Origin: Pholiota molesta
Taxonomy: Eukaryota; Basidiomycota; Agaricomycetes; Agaricales; Strophariaceae
Assembly: GCA_014925825.1 (NCBI GenBank)
Contig: JACGCK010000050.1
Coordinates: 233,010-297,009 of the forward strand
DNA length: 64,000 nucleotides
Reading direction: 5' to 3'
Shown: positions 23,139 to 33,139 of the stretch, piece by piece
Numbering within the stretch: the first letter of the stretch is position 1
Layout of the letters: each line of letters begins with the position of its first letter
The notes under the pieces: generated by a model
Told to the model about the DNA's origin: nothing
The model's input: only the letters and a program-made list of their open reading frames with translations
Database searches by the model: none
Made by a program: the position numbers and the translations under genes

Positions 23139-26100
23139 CTACCAGAACTCTCCAAGAGCACCCGACAGGGCGCTATAGCTTGACCAATGAATCATAGAAT
23201 CATATGGCTCCAAGGATGGGGTAGTGTACAGAAGAGCATTGAATGCAGTGTCCTGGTCGAGCACAAATGTTGAAATTTCCGACTTGACGTCGCCAGCTGA
23301 AAATGGCACTGGCGTGGTGTCAACCGGAGGAGTCGAAAGCTGCAGGGAATCATGGTGGTTGTCTGCTGGGCCATCGTGCTGGTTGTCCGTTGGTATAGCA
23401 GTAGAATACAGAGCTCCGGGATGGTCAAGGAGCTGCTCTTCACGCGTTTTCACACTAGCGCAAATGTTCGACGTTTTTGGAACACTGATGGCCTTGCGAG
23501 TTAAATTGCGAACTCGGCGACGGTTGACTACACTAGTAGGAGGTGTAGTATGGCGAGAACGCTGCGCGACTTTACGCTGTACTCCCGCTGATAAGACAAA
23601 AAGGTAAGTCATCATTCAGCGCCTATAGTTGGATTGCTGACTATACCTTGCCGGTTTACAGAACGTGCTATGCGTCTGAAATGAGTCGCCTCCTGGTCAC
23701 CCGTATAGATGCCTTCGTTCTTGTGTAGCTCACGGCTAGCTGTTGCACGAAAATCGTACTGCATACCCAGCATAATTCCACCCAGAACCGTCAGATTCAT
23801 GCCGTCACGGTTGATGTTGCGATGCGCTTGCTCATTGCCGTTCGTCGTCGATGGTGATGCCTTCCATACATTGAGAGGAATCAGGCTGAGAGGTTGGTAT
23901 AGCCCTGGAAGAGCGAACTTATTTGTTACACGCTTATCTTTTAACCATGCTATTTGAATCGAGTCAAGGCTAAGATTAGAATAATCATCCTGAATTGATC
24001 AAACAAATTGCAACGCACCCTTGGCTTTAGGACCGCCATTTTCGATAATTTCAAAGGCGCCATCAAGGTCAGGATGAGGCTCAGCTGACGCCAAACTCAA
24101 CATAGCAGCTTTGACCTCAGGAGAGATTTGCGACCCAAGTTCTTGGACTTTTCTTTTGAAGTGGGCGACGCATTGCCGAAAAAATCGCCGAAGGTGATCG
24201 TATGGATTCAATGTGCTCAGCTGACGAATTGGAGTCTCGAGAGAGCAGTATCCATTGATTTCAGCACAGAGTTGCTGACAATAGAGTCCAAGTCCTGGAT
24301 ATAATCCAATTTTATTAGTTTTCAATGTTTACTTGCAACTACACGAAGTAAATTCTTACCCAGTGCTTGGCCCATATGAGCATCGGCAATCCAACCAAGG
24401 AATCCCTGTCCATGAATATGATTGAATTGTACAGGGGATCCAGTATCGCATTCGGCAATTTCAAAGATGCGAGTAAACAGGACAAGATGAGCATCGGCTG
24501 ACTGCGACGTCGTAAAGGCTCGCACTGAAACAACAGCTTTCAAAAGCAGTAAATACTAATTTGACGATGATATGAGAGTAATCCGTAGAGAACTTACATC
24601 GCATTCGATCCACGTCCCATGTTTCAATCTCAAACTCTTGCCATTTGTGTTGGAGTCTCTTGAAAGCAGTATCGATCGAGAGGAACTTTGCACTCATAAG
24701 GTATGCCGACATTGCCCGAGACATACAAATGACCAGGAAAAATTCTTTTCCGTCTGGAAGTGAAGACATCTCTGCACATCTTACGTACTGAAGCTCTTCT
24801 GGTCCAGATAATTGCTGTTCCACAAGAAGCTGAGCGCCTGACAAAGTTCGGTAATTGTTAGTCAATAGTAATAGAGACACAGATATTCTGGTTGCATACC
24901 TTCAAACCCCGTACCGCGAGGGAACTGCTTTGCACGTAGATCATTAATATAACGTCGGACATGGTCAGAGTTGCCTAGTGAAGGATGAAGGTCCGAGAGT
25001 ACAGGCTCGACACAATCATTCCTCCAAGCCAGATGCTGCTTCAAGCCGTTCATGAATCCCGAGTCAAGCATAATGTTGCGTGGAGTTGCATCTGCTAGCC
25101 GCCAGCCCATGTTCACGAGAAGTGATGAGAGTATCATAAGGATAGATGGAGGTGTCTTTACGGGAAAGGGATCAATATGTGTATGTGGCCCTTTGCAAAT
25201 AATCAATATGAACGGGCAAGCACTAGGATCGTTCGGTTCATAAATACTGAACATCGCCTGACATGCCTTTTCACCCTTGTCAACGCAACGTTCCATGCTG
25301 CCACGTTGAAGCTGGTTAGAGGAGAACCGATGCCAATAAGCTATAGCAGCATTTGAATCAGCAATCGTTCTATAACAAGCATAATAGAGCAAAAGGATTC
25401 TTACGACATAGAGCTTTTTGTGCTGATGCTGACGCCGTATAAGTACAAGGTATAAGAGGGCCATAGCCTAGTAGTTTTGCTTCGTTTTCAAAGCAGGATA
25501 TGACTTTATGATCAGCATCTAGTAGGGCTTTGAGATAAAATGTATTAAACTCGTCGAGATTGCGAATAATGAGATGGCTTCGGTCAGAATTTGTCCGATG
25601 CTCGCATCTGAAAACACCATTATTATCAACCAAGCACTGCTGGCAGCTATAGTGGGACCTACTGAATGAATGGGCGACCATATTTGTTTGAACGCATGAT
25701 CATTTCCCCTTGGCAGTGTTTTTTTGTCGGTGATCGAAGCTCGTGAGGTGGTAATACTATGTCTTCAGAATTAGTGTTCGAAGGTCCGGTCCGGTCCGGT
25801 CTTTTGGCCCTAAGTGCCATGGACCGAGACCACAACCGGTTAACTGCGGTTTAAAGACTGCAAAAAACCGCACAAGACCGACGTAAACCGGTCTACGTCG
25901 GTCTTCTGTGGTTGAGCAACCGCAAAAAACCGGTCCTCAACCAGTCCTATTAAAGACTGGTTGAGGACTGGTTGTAGACCGGTCTGTGGGCCGACTTCAA
26001 ATTGATTTTACCTATAGAAACTATTTTAATAGTAGAAATTGGACTACTTGAGCGCATTTGCCCATATCTCAATGAGTTCTTACCTAAATATTATGTATAA

Positions 26101-27504
26101 GAGCTCGTTAGATAGGTATTTTAATTTTATACCTTGACCCTGGTTTACGAAAGTCTAGCTTATTTAACGAATGAACCGTTGGCAAAAGCGTCTTGTTAAT
26201 AGTGAAGTCAAGTAGAGAATATTGATTTTATTATAACATAGTCAGATCTTGTTCAATTAATAAAATTTAAAATACATTTTGTAGATATACATGTCATCTA
26301 TCTATGCCCAAGTTTGCGAAAGGTACGAATGCCTAACGATTGAAGTGCGGGCAAACGCGTTTTTAAGCGCTCAAAATAACGATTTAATCGTAAACTATTA
26401 ATATCTTCGTCAAATTTTATGCTAAAAATATGTTTTTAGCATTGTTGAAGGTGGTTTTTGACGCTCTACCGTGCTACAAAAAATCTCGGTGAAAGACCGG
26501 TCCTAACCGGTCCCAACCGGTTTTTATCGGTCTTTTGATTTAGAAAATTAGGAAAGACCGTGGACCGGACCGCGGTTGCGGTCTTGATCGGTCCATTCTA
26601 TTTTCGGTCCAGTGCGGTTGTGGTCCGGTTTTTTTGCGGTCTTTTTCCGGTCTTGTAACCGGACCTTCGAACACTATTCAGAATCCAAGTCTTGATCATC
26701 CACAGAGTCTACTAAATCAAAGGCACGGCCATCCTCAGCATCGAATAAGCAACCTTTATTGAGCAAGACGCAGTAGAAAGCTAGCGTCTTTTGAAAAACC
26801 TCTTCAGCGGCTGTCCGGGTGGCTGGTTTGGGGCCCAAAATTATAGACTGCTCGGGTGCAAATTCACATCGCTTGATACCTTTACCTATTTAGTTGAACG
26901 ATAAATCAATAGAAACCGTGAAAGAGTGATAGACAAGGCTTACATCCATACTTTGTATTCTTGCAGATTGCAGCTTTGCCGGTAGTCTTTTCAATAAGCA
27001 ATCTACAAGGAACGTTGGAATGACCGCCATGACTATCACCGAGAGAAAACTGTATGTTGAAGCGAGGGTTTATAAAATCCTGCGGGTCAATAGCAAACCG
27101 ATGACCGACCGAATATTCTGGTTCACGGCCAGTCTCTGGATACTCGACCAACATATTAAGCGGATGATCAATGATTGCGTCCACAGTCGTTCGAAGGTTG
27201 ACTTTGTTGGATCCATGGGCAATTTCATCACTGGTAAATGCTCGAGCCATCGGAGGGGTGTATTGACCAATTGCCAAGGGGAAGGAACCTCTGAAAGGCC
27301 AGAAGAATTAGCTGAAAGACTAGATATTCGTTGGAGCAGTGCATTGGAGTGGAAGCTGCTTATTGGATCAGATTTATCCAACATACACTGCGCCTCTTGA
27401 ATGGCAGTATATAAGGCTGCACGCTGTTCATCTGAAAAGGTCATCAAGGTAGATGTAGGTGCAAAAAACAGAGAACGGTATATTGACTGGGGCAACGAAT
27501 ACAT
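23139..27504 (-). pseudogene. Decayed DDE-type transposase-like gene
   Basis: A multi-exon minus-strand gene in pieces. In order: N-terminus from 27504 or 27444; GHRFAIDPQDFINPRFNI; KYGCKGIKRCEF; CQQCLVDNNGVFRCEHR; HIDPFPVKTPPS; then FLSIDTAFKR (24660s), WIADAHMGQALG (24360s) and SPSTTNGNEQAHRNINRDG (23830s). The last three have the spacing of a D-D-E catalytic core as in Mutator-like transposases; this is inferred from motif only. Short introns are recognisable (24600-24540, 24349-24303, 23648-23584). Lesions: a frame change near 27280, the 905-bp hAT insertion, an unmatched junction near 25375, and an in-frame TGA at 23999-24001. The C-terminal exon ends at 23139. Not active as it stands. 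Confidence 0.7.
25764..26684. mobile_element. hAT-type non-autonomous element (905 bp) with 8-bp target duplication
   Basis: TTCAGAAT at 25764-25771 and 26677-26684 flanks an element running 25772-26676. The ends are perfect 19-bp inverted repeats, TAGTGTTCGAAGGTCCGGT and its complement. An 8-bp duplication with a TAGTG start is typical of hAT elements. Subterminal parts are packed with ACCGG/CCGGT and AAGACCGGT-type motifs in both orientations; the centre is AT-rich. No coding capacity. Taking it out joins an open frame on the minus strand across the site (..DQDLDSE + DIVLPPHE..), so it inserted into an exon of the transposase-like gene. Confidence 0.92.
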
Positions 27505-27720
27505 TCCATCGACAAAAAAGGCTTAATAGCCACCTGTCCGCAGACCTCACACTGAAATCATTGGGTAGTTAGGTTCTGCACAAGCATCACGGATAAATAC
27601 TCACATCCTTGTATATAACATGCCAAAAAAAAAGCATACATGCGGATATTCTGAATGAAAAGAAATTAAATCGGGGATTGTCCCATATTTAAAGAGAGCG
27701 CTTAGCAGACCTTGCAAAAC
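27505..27720. promoter_or_regulatory. Shared divergent promoter region of the transposon's two genes
   Basis: About 215 bases separate the 5' ends of the minus-strand transposase-like gene and the plus-strand GRF-finger gene. The layout suggests a bidirectional promoter; no specific element could be identified. Confidence 0.4.
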
Positions 27721-28908
27721 ATGTCCTCCAACCAACCTCCCAGCACACCAATGTCCGACGACGGCATCCCAATCATTCCCTTTACCCGTCGTTCCAAGTT
27801 TTCGTCGATCTATCACGACGCCATAGCCTTCCAAAAGCAAAGCCCAGACCTCGTTCTCTACAGCCATGAATATGGCGGCATTGTGCGGTCGGCCTGGTAC
27901 GTTCGATCGTCAAATTGCCCTATGTTCATTCATACCTAATATCATGATTTCCGTTACTTATTCTCTTAGGCCAGTTGGTCGGACTGGTGTAAAAATCTCA
28001 CCGTTTGGCATTTTTTCCTGGCTTGAGGCTCGCGGCCTTCACTGGCCTTGTTTCTGTGCCTTCGAGACTATAGAAGGAATCTACTTATCGAGTCAGATCA
28101 TCCATACGAAGTCAACGCCTGAAAGGGTGCTTGCCTTTTGCCACCAAGAACCATCCAACTGTGGTTTCTTTAGTAAGTTTCGTTGTTTCGGAGATGCGGC
28201 AGCGAACTAACTTTGCTTTTTTTAGTGGATTTGACGGAAATCTATAGGAGAACGGCACTTGTATCAGAGTATGCGCATATCCTGACTACGAGTGAGTCAA
28301 CGTACTAATCTTTACTCTCCCCTAACATATCTGATGGTTTCCTAGAAAGCTATAGAACCCTCGCCATTGACGTTGACATCCTTACCAACTTTGCCTTGTC
28401 TCAGCTGAATGGAACGGAACTTGCTCCCTTTTTCACTGGCTACTGTGGGGCCAAAATTCCAAATGTCGGGCAGTTGCGGGGAAGATCAGCACGACGCACT
28501 GTGGGTGGTCTGGAACTTGCAAAAACAAGTGGGAATCATTTCATCCACAGTAACACTGACACTGACCAGGGGATTCTGCTTGCAGTAGGACGTCGGTCTC
28601 TGCCAGCGAAGTTCACAGTCCAACAAACCAAAGCCGTGGCAACTTCAACAATCCCCCTGGCAGTGACGGCAAGTCAAGAGGCCGGCTCATCCAAGGGCAA
28701 GGGAAAGAAGCGCAAAGTAGAGGCAGTAAGTGATAGTGATGATGATGATGGTCTTCATCGCCAGAAGAACTTGTTGTACTCGTTGGAAGATGGTGGCGGA
28801 ATTTCTCCGTACGATTTCGCTGGTTTGTTCGAACAGTGTGACAATTGTGACAGAACATTCCTCGCTTATTACGCAAAGGCACATATTCGCAAATGTATTG
28901 TAGAGTAG
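27721..28908 (+). CDS. GRF-type zinc-finger protein encoded by the transposon
   Basis: Four exons: 27721-27896, 27970-28172, 28226-28291, 28346-28908; 335 aa, frame intact with GT..AG introns of 53-73 bp. Residues about 79-130 read WPCFCAFETIEG, then STPERVLAFC, then CGFFMDLTE: the C-x-C .. (G/E)R.xxFC .. CGFF pattern of GRF zinc fingers, which in other proteins bind single-stranded DNA. A basic KGKGKKRKVE stretch (likely nuclear signal) and an acidic DSDDDD run follow. The C-terminus has CDNCDRTFLAYYAKAHIRKC, possibly a second metal site. It is divergent from the transposase-like gene and probably assists transposition; that role is inferred. Unlike its neighbour it has no visible lesion. 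Confidence 0.65.
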
Positions 28909-29118
28909 TCTACAAACATATGTATAATGTAGTACAGATGCCCAACATACTTGGCGTACCAATGCCTGCTCCTAATTACTCTACTCCAATAAGAGTAGTC
29001 TCTGGGGGCCTCATTCGACGGAAAACATATACCTTCAACCAACTGTCGACAGCTGCCAGGATATCCGCATTTCCGACAAGCAAGGGTGAGAAAAGAACCG
29101 TCGGCAGTTTGCGATCAG

Positions 29119-29148
29119 TCTTCCTGCGTAACAATCGACTCGCCGCTC
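29119..29148 (-). repeat. Right inverted end of the 6.2-kb transposon
   Basis: Read on the minus strand: GAGCGGCG, AGTCGATTGTTA, CGC, AGGAAGA. It differs from the left end by two small gaps. Confidence 0.65.
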
Positions 29149-29407
29149 CCGCCTGCAGGTGTGTACATGTGTAGGCATCGTTGCAAGGCAGTTTAGGTAC
29201 AGGTCAATCCGAAAATACGCGTAGGAGGATAAGGGAACGAGGGGGGCGGAGCGGGAACGGCGCGATGCAGAGGGGGCACAAACAAGCACGCCACATCCAC
29301 GTCCACCATAGCGGATGGAAGAGTAGAACGAGAGAAAAAGAAAGAGAGGCCGTACTGGCGTCGACCATACCGCACCCGAAAAAGAAAAGAGCCACACAAT
29401 CCGAGGC

Positions 29408-30700
29408 CATCGCCCATTCGGTGCGCTGATGAGACCGGGCGAACGTACGTACGTACGCAGACGGCGGTGTTCGCGCCGGACTGAAAGAGCACCGGAGGCG
29501 CGCGCAGCAGACGACGAAACGCGAACGCAACGCGGGCGTGCCCAGCGTGCGGAACAAACGTGCCAGCGAGCGGCGCCCACTGTTCGAGCGAGGCGCTGAG
29601 GGGCCAGGGTCAGGCGATGAGGCTGAGGACGTTCGGTGAAGGGAGGAAGGCATGGAACTGCGTACGGAGACCGCCAGCGGCTGCTCTTGCACCTGGATCC
29701 ACTTGTCGCGCAAGATCTCAATCGTCGGTACGGAGAGGCAGTACACCTGATTACTATCATCTCGTACCAGCGCTGGCGCCTCGAAAAGAAAGATAGGTGT
29801 CACGAACCCGGCATGAACCCGGCATGAGCCCGCGCACAGCGATAACTAGTGATCCCGCCGGCGTACCCGATCTGCTGGAGCATGCCGCTTTGGTTGAGGT
29901 TCAGACGCCGGAGAAGCTGTGTGATGAGCCACTTGGGAGGGATTTGGGGTGTAGCGAAGGTGGGGGACTCGCGTGATGGCGAGGTTCCCAGGAGTGATTC
30001 GAAGTGCCTGCGGCGGGATGAGAAATTCTGTGTGCATATATTAACATTAACATGCCATCTCACTCAAAGAACGTAAACGGAAGAGAGAAATACATACCTG
30101 TGAAATGTGTCTTCTGCTCATGAAACTCGAGCGGCGCATCGCCCTCGGCCTCGCCCTCCCGCGCCTCGCTCTCTTCCGAGGAGGTCATCCTAGAGATCTT
30201 CTCCACCTCAATGTCAGCCTGGGCCTTTGGTTCAGGAACATCCATTGTCGAGGTGTCCCGCTTCTCCTTCTTGCGCTCCTCGGCGCGCTGAGCGCTTTAC
30301 TTGAGTTTGACGACATCGTCGGGCACCTTGGTTGTATGCCCTGCCTCCCTAATGCCCTTGTCGCATGCTAGCACGATCATCGCGACGCGACCCCATGACG
30401 TCGGTGCGTTCGCAATCGTCCAGGTGGGCCACCAGTGAATCACGGCGCCGGGTCCACTGATGGTGTGTTCACGCCATGAGACTGTCGGGAGATGGGAGGT
30501 GGATGCCTGGTATAGCTTGAACGATGGGGAGTGGAGGGATGCGCATGTTGTCGAAGACTTCGACCAGCCAACTTCAGGGGCAATGTGTGCATCAGTGTGC
30601 GGCGCCAAACAAAGGAATCCGCCGGCAGGGCCTCCGTGCCTCGCGCCAACCTCGCGCACACGCATGTTGACCGCCGCTTGTAAGTACTCGAAGCAATAAC
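29408..30700 (-). pseudogene. Phosphate transporter remnant A
   Basis: Minus-strand pieces follow exon order of the intact gene at 50963-53558: SWGRVAMIVL..GIREAGHTTKV (exon 5 end), DIEVEKISR..PLEFHEQKTHF (exon 6), EFL (exon 7), [15 protein letters not shown] (exon 8), TIEILRDKWIQVQ (exon 9), SGANTAV (exon 10). Frames are broken between pieces. The part 5' of exon 5 (about 30420-30690) does not match the intact gene but matches remnants B and D, so A, B and D descend from one rearranged ancestor. Divergent from F-box copy 3, as D is from copy 8. Confidence 0.8.
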
Positions 30701-30793
30701 TTCATCCACTCTTTAAAGTCAAGATTAGACAAAACAATACACACTTATAAGCTCTATGTTTCCGATGCGCACGCAACGCTTGTCTTCTAATGC

Positions 30794-31075
30794 TACTGTA
30801 GCAATCCGACCAAGTGCTCAAATCACGCGTCACAGAGCACTTTGAGCAGAGCACTTTTTGTAAATTGTCACGGCTCACATCGATTTTTGAGCACTTTTTT
30901 CAGAAAAAATCTTGTCACATCAATTTATTTTGGCCTAATTACACACGAAAATATCAAAAATTTGAGCACTTTTTCGCCATGTCACGCAAAATTTTCTCCT
31001 TTGAGCAGTTGAGCACTTGGCCAAAAGTGCGTCACGCGGATATGCGAGTGAGCACTTGGTCGGATTGCTACAGTA
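30794..31075. mobile_element. MITE with TA target site (278 bp)
   Basis: Perfect inverted repeats of 25 bp, beginning CTGTAGCAATCCGACC, end the element at 30796-30820 and 31049-31073. TA dinucleotides flank both ends (30794-30795, 31074-31075), as for Tc1/mariner-type insertions. The inside repeats GAGCACTTTTT and GTCACGC motifs. It lies between transporter remnant A and F-box copy 3; the mirrored site near F-box copy 8 lacks it. Confidence 0.85.
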
Positions 31076-31210
31076 TATTCAACACGACGCTCAGCGGCGG
31101 GTATTTGGGCGTGGCAAAATTCATCATCCAATTTCGGCTTCAGGCGATGCTCATGATCGCACTCAAATCGTGCTGTTATCTAAATATCCATCATCATTTT
31201 GACACGAACG

Positions 31211-32711
31211 ATGTTAATCTTGGAGCCAAGTGCACTTCCCCTAGAGCTACTCGAACGATTTATAGATGAAACCTTCCATTCCCAACTCTCTACTGGCACC
31301 CGATCCGAAAAGATCATCGACACCCAAACGCTCTCTTCCCTAGCCCGCGTCTCGCACAGCTTTCGCCAGCGCGTGAACGCACACCGCTTCTCTACCATAT
31401 CCTTCCACAGGAGTGACCTGTCGCTTCATTATATCCACGCATTCTGCGATCTGCTGCGATCGGATGTATGGGCGGCGCCGAGCGCGGGGCTTGCGCGCCA
31501 CGTCCGCAAGTTGGTGCTGATCTTGGGAGAGAAGGATGGGCAGGGTGATATCGTTCCATATCGCGCGATCGACGACGGGTCGTTCACAACGATCATGAAT
31601 GCCGTATTTCGTGGAAGTGACGGCGATCCATCTGCGACGAACGACTATACGCTGGCGCTGTGGGGGTATACGGAATGTCCGAACGACATACTGATACATG
31701 ATCCCGACTGGCTCAATTGGTCGGCGCTCGACCCTGATTTCAGTGCCAACATCGAGCGCCTGCTGGATTCCTGCATCTCGAGGCTGGAGTTGACGTGGCT
31801 CGGAGTTGTTTCGCCGACGGTGCTGAAGAGACGACACGTGAAACACCTCTACATGTCGTGTGTGTCCATTCGGTTGACACCTCAACACATGGAGGATTTT
31901 GACGCGTTGGGGCCGTGGAATCACCTTGAGAGCTTGGATATACACAATGCGCACGTTTTCGATCTCATGGACCCAGAGACCGTGCCCATGTTGAAGACTC
32001 TGACGGTCAGCATCCTGGACAATGCAACGGCCGACTCACTTTCCGACCGTTGGCAGCATTGGACCATGCTCGAAGACCTTACCCTCAATATCGACAACGG
32101 TACGTTGCTGCTCCTCCCAACCAGAACTGGAGGTTCATTTGCTCAATAAATATCACTGCGCAGAGCACATCTTTCCGAGCTTCCGCGTCGATTATAGGAA
32201 TTTGTCTAATTTGAAAAGGCTGACCATCGATGTACGGCTTACAGACTATAAAACTGTCCCTTCACCTGTTGAATCCCTTACAAATCAAATTCTCAATATC
32301 CTCGGGCCACACCTCCCACCCCTCTCCCGCATCGAAATAGTCATCAACAGCACTTTCCATGCCTTTTCTCGATATCAAGATGTCGGCCTCATCAACGATA
32401 TCCCCACCATGATCGACTGCGCGTCCCTCGACGCTGTTTTAGCGCAGCATTCTCTATCCATGATTTCTACTATGACCCTTTGGTTTGGGATCTGGCTGTC
32501 CCGCGGCGTCGGCGATGATCTGCAGCTGGAGAGGTTCAGGCAGGACGGGCTTGCGGTGCTGCGGGAGGCATTCCCGCGGCTGACCACGGGCCCGCGCCGG
32601 AGGGTGTATGACAGCGTGGTGTCGAAGGCAGGGCAAGATCAGGAGCGAGCGAATGCGCTTCTGCACGAGGGGTCATTTTCCGTTGAGTATACCGAGGCGA
32701 CACGTCGATGA
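31211..32711 (+). CDS. F-box-like protein, subtelomeric paralogue copy 3
   Basis: Exons 31211-32099 and 32164-32711, 478 aa, intron 32100-32163 (GTACGT..GCGCAG). The start MLILEPSALPLELLERFIDETF fits the family, with LARVSHSFRQRVNAHRF completing the F-box-like part, then a Leu-rich half ending EYTEATRR. Exon 1 runs into an in-frame stop in the intron, so splicing is needed. It pairs with copy 8 (inverted duplicate), including 3' flank to about 32940. Intact in this model. Confidence 0.75.
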
Positions 32712-33008
32712 GGTGCCCACAGTGGGCACGAGGGAGTAATGATAGTTGAAACTGCATTCAAGTTCGTCAGAGGATGTAATTTGTTATTTGGAATGTGAAT
32801 ATGAGATAGAGCTTGAGAAACTTTTCGCCCACCACAATCTCAGTCACCGGTGGACGATGACTGCAGAGCCTTCCCAAACAACACAAAAAATGATTATTCA
32901 ATCTTACCAATAATCATACACGTAGCCAGCAGTCCATCCTCCCTCTAAGCTTGAGCGCCGACATAGCAAGGAGATCGCGTTGTTTTGGGGTATATGTATG
33001 GCAACGGT
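32712..33008. other. Shared 3' flank of F-box copies 3 and 8
   Basis: A block with CACAATCTCAGTC, AAAAAATGATTATT and TTGAGCGCCGACATAGC matches 56.55-56.70 kb in inverted orientation. No gene. Confidence 0.6.
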
Positions 33009-33139
33009 GTGCATCATCGGTGCAAGAGTTGGCTCAGCAGGCTACCTAAGCGTGGCAAACTTGTCCAATTTCGGCCATGATTACGATCCACATTGTCAGT
33101 GGTCTATCTATCTGATTCCTTCATTCTGACGGCGCAACA

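Larger units (their letters stand above)
22910..29158. mobile_element. Candidate two-gene DNA transposon (element 22920-29148 plus 10-bp duplications)
   Basis: CCGCCTGCAG occurs at 22910-22919 and again at 29149-29158. Immediately inside are imperfect inverted ends: on the left AGTGCGT then AGTCGATTGTTA then AGGAAGA (22920-22945), on the right strand-reversed GAGCGGCG then AGTCGATTGTTA, CGC, AGGAAGA (29148-29119). A 9-11 bp duplication with short inverted ends and a DDE-type protein of this layout is what Mutator-like elements show. Inside are two divergently transcribed genes: a decayed transposase-like gene (minus) and an intact GRF-finger gene (plus). CTGCAG is palindromic, so it could instead belong to the inverted repeat. 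Confidence 0.7.

Noticed and set aside
23999..24001. Explaining the in-frame TGA in the transposase-like gene by a short intron
   Set aside because: The only GT..AG pair around it would be about 29 bases, shorter than any other intron in the window.
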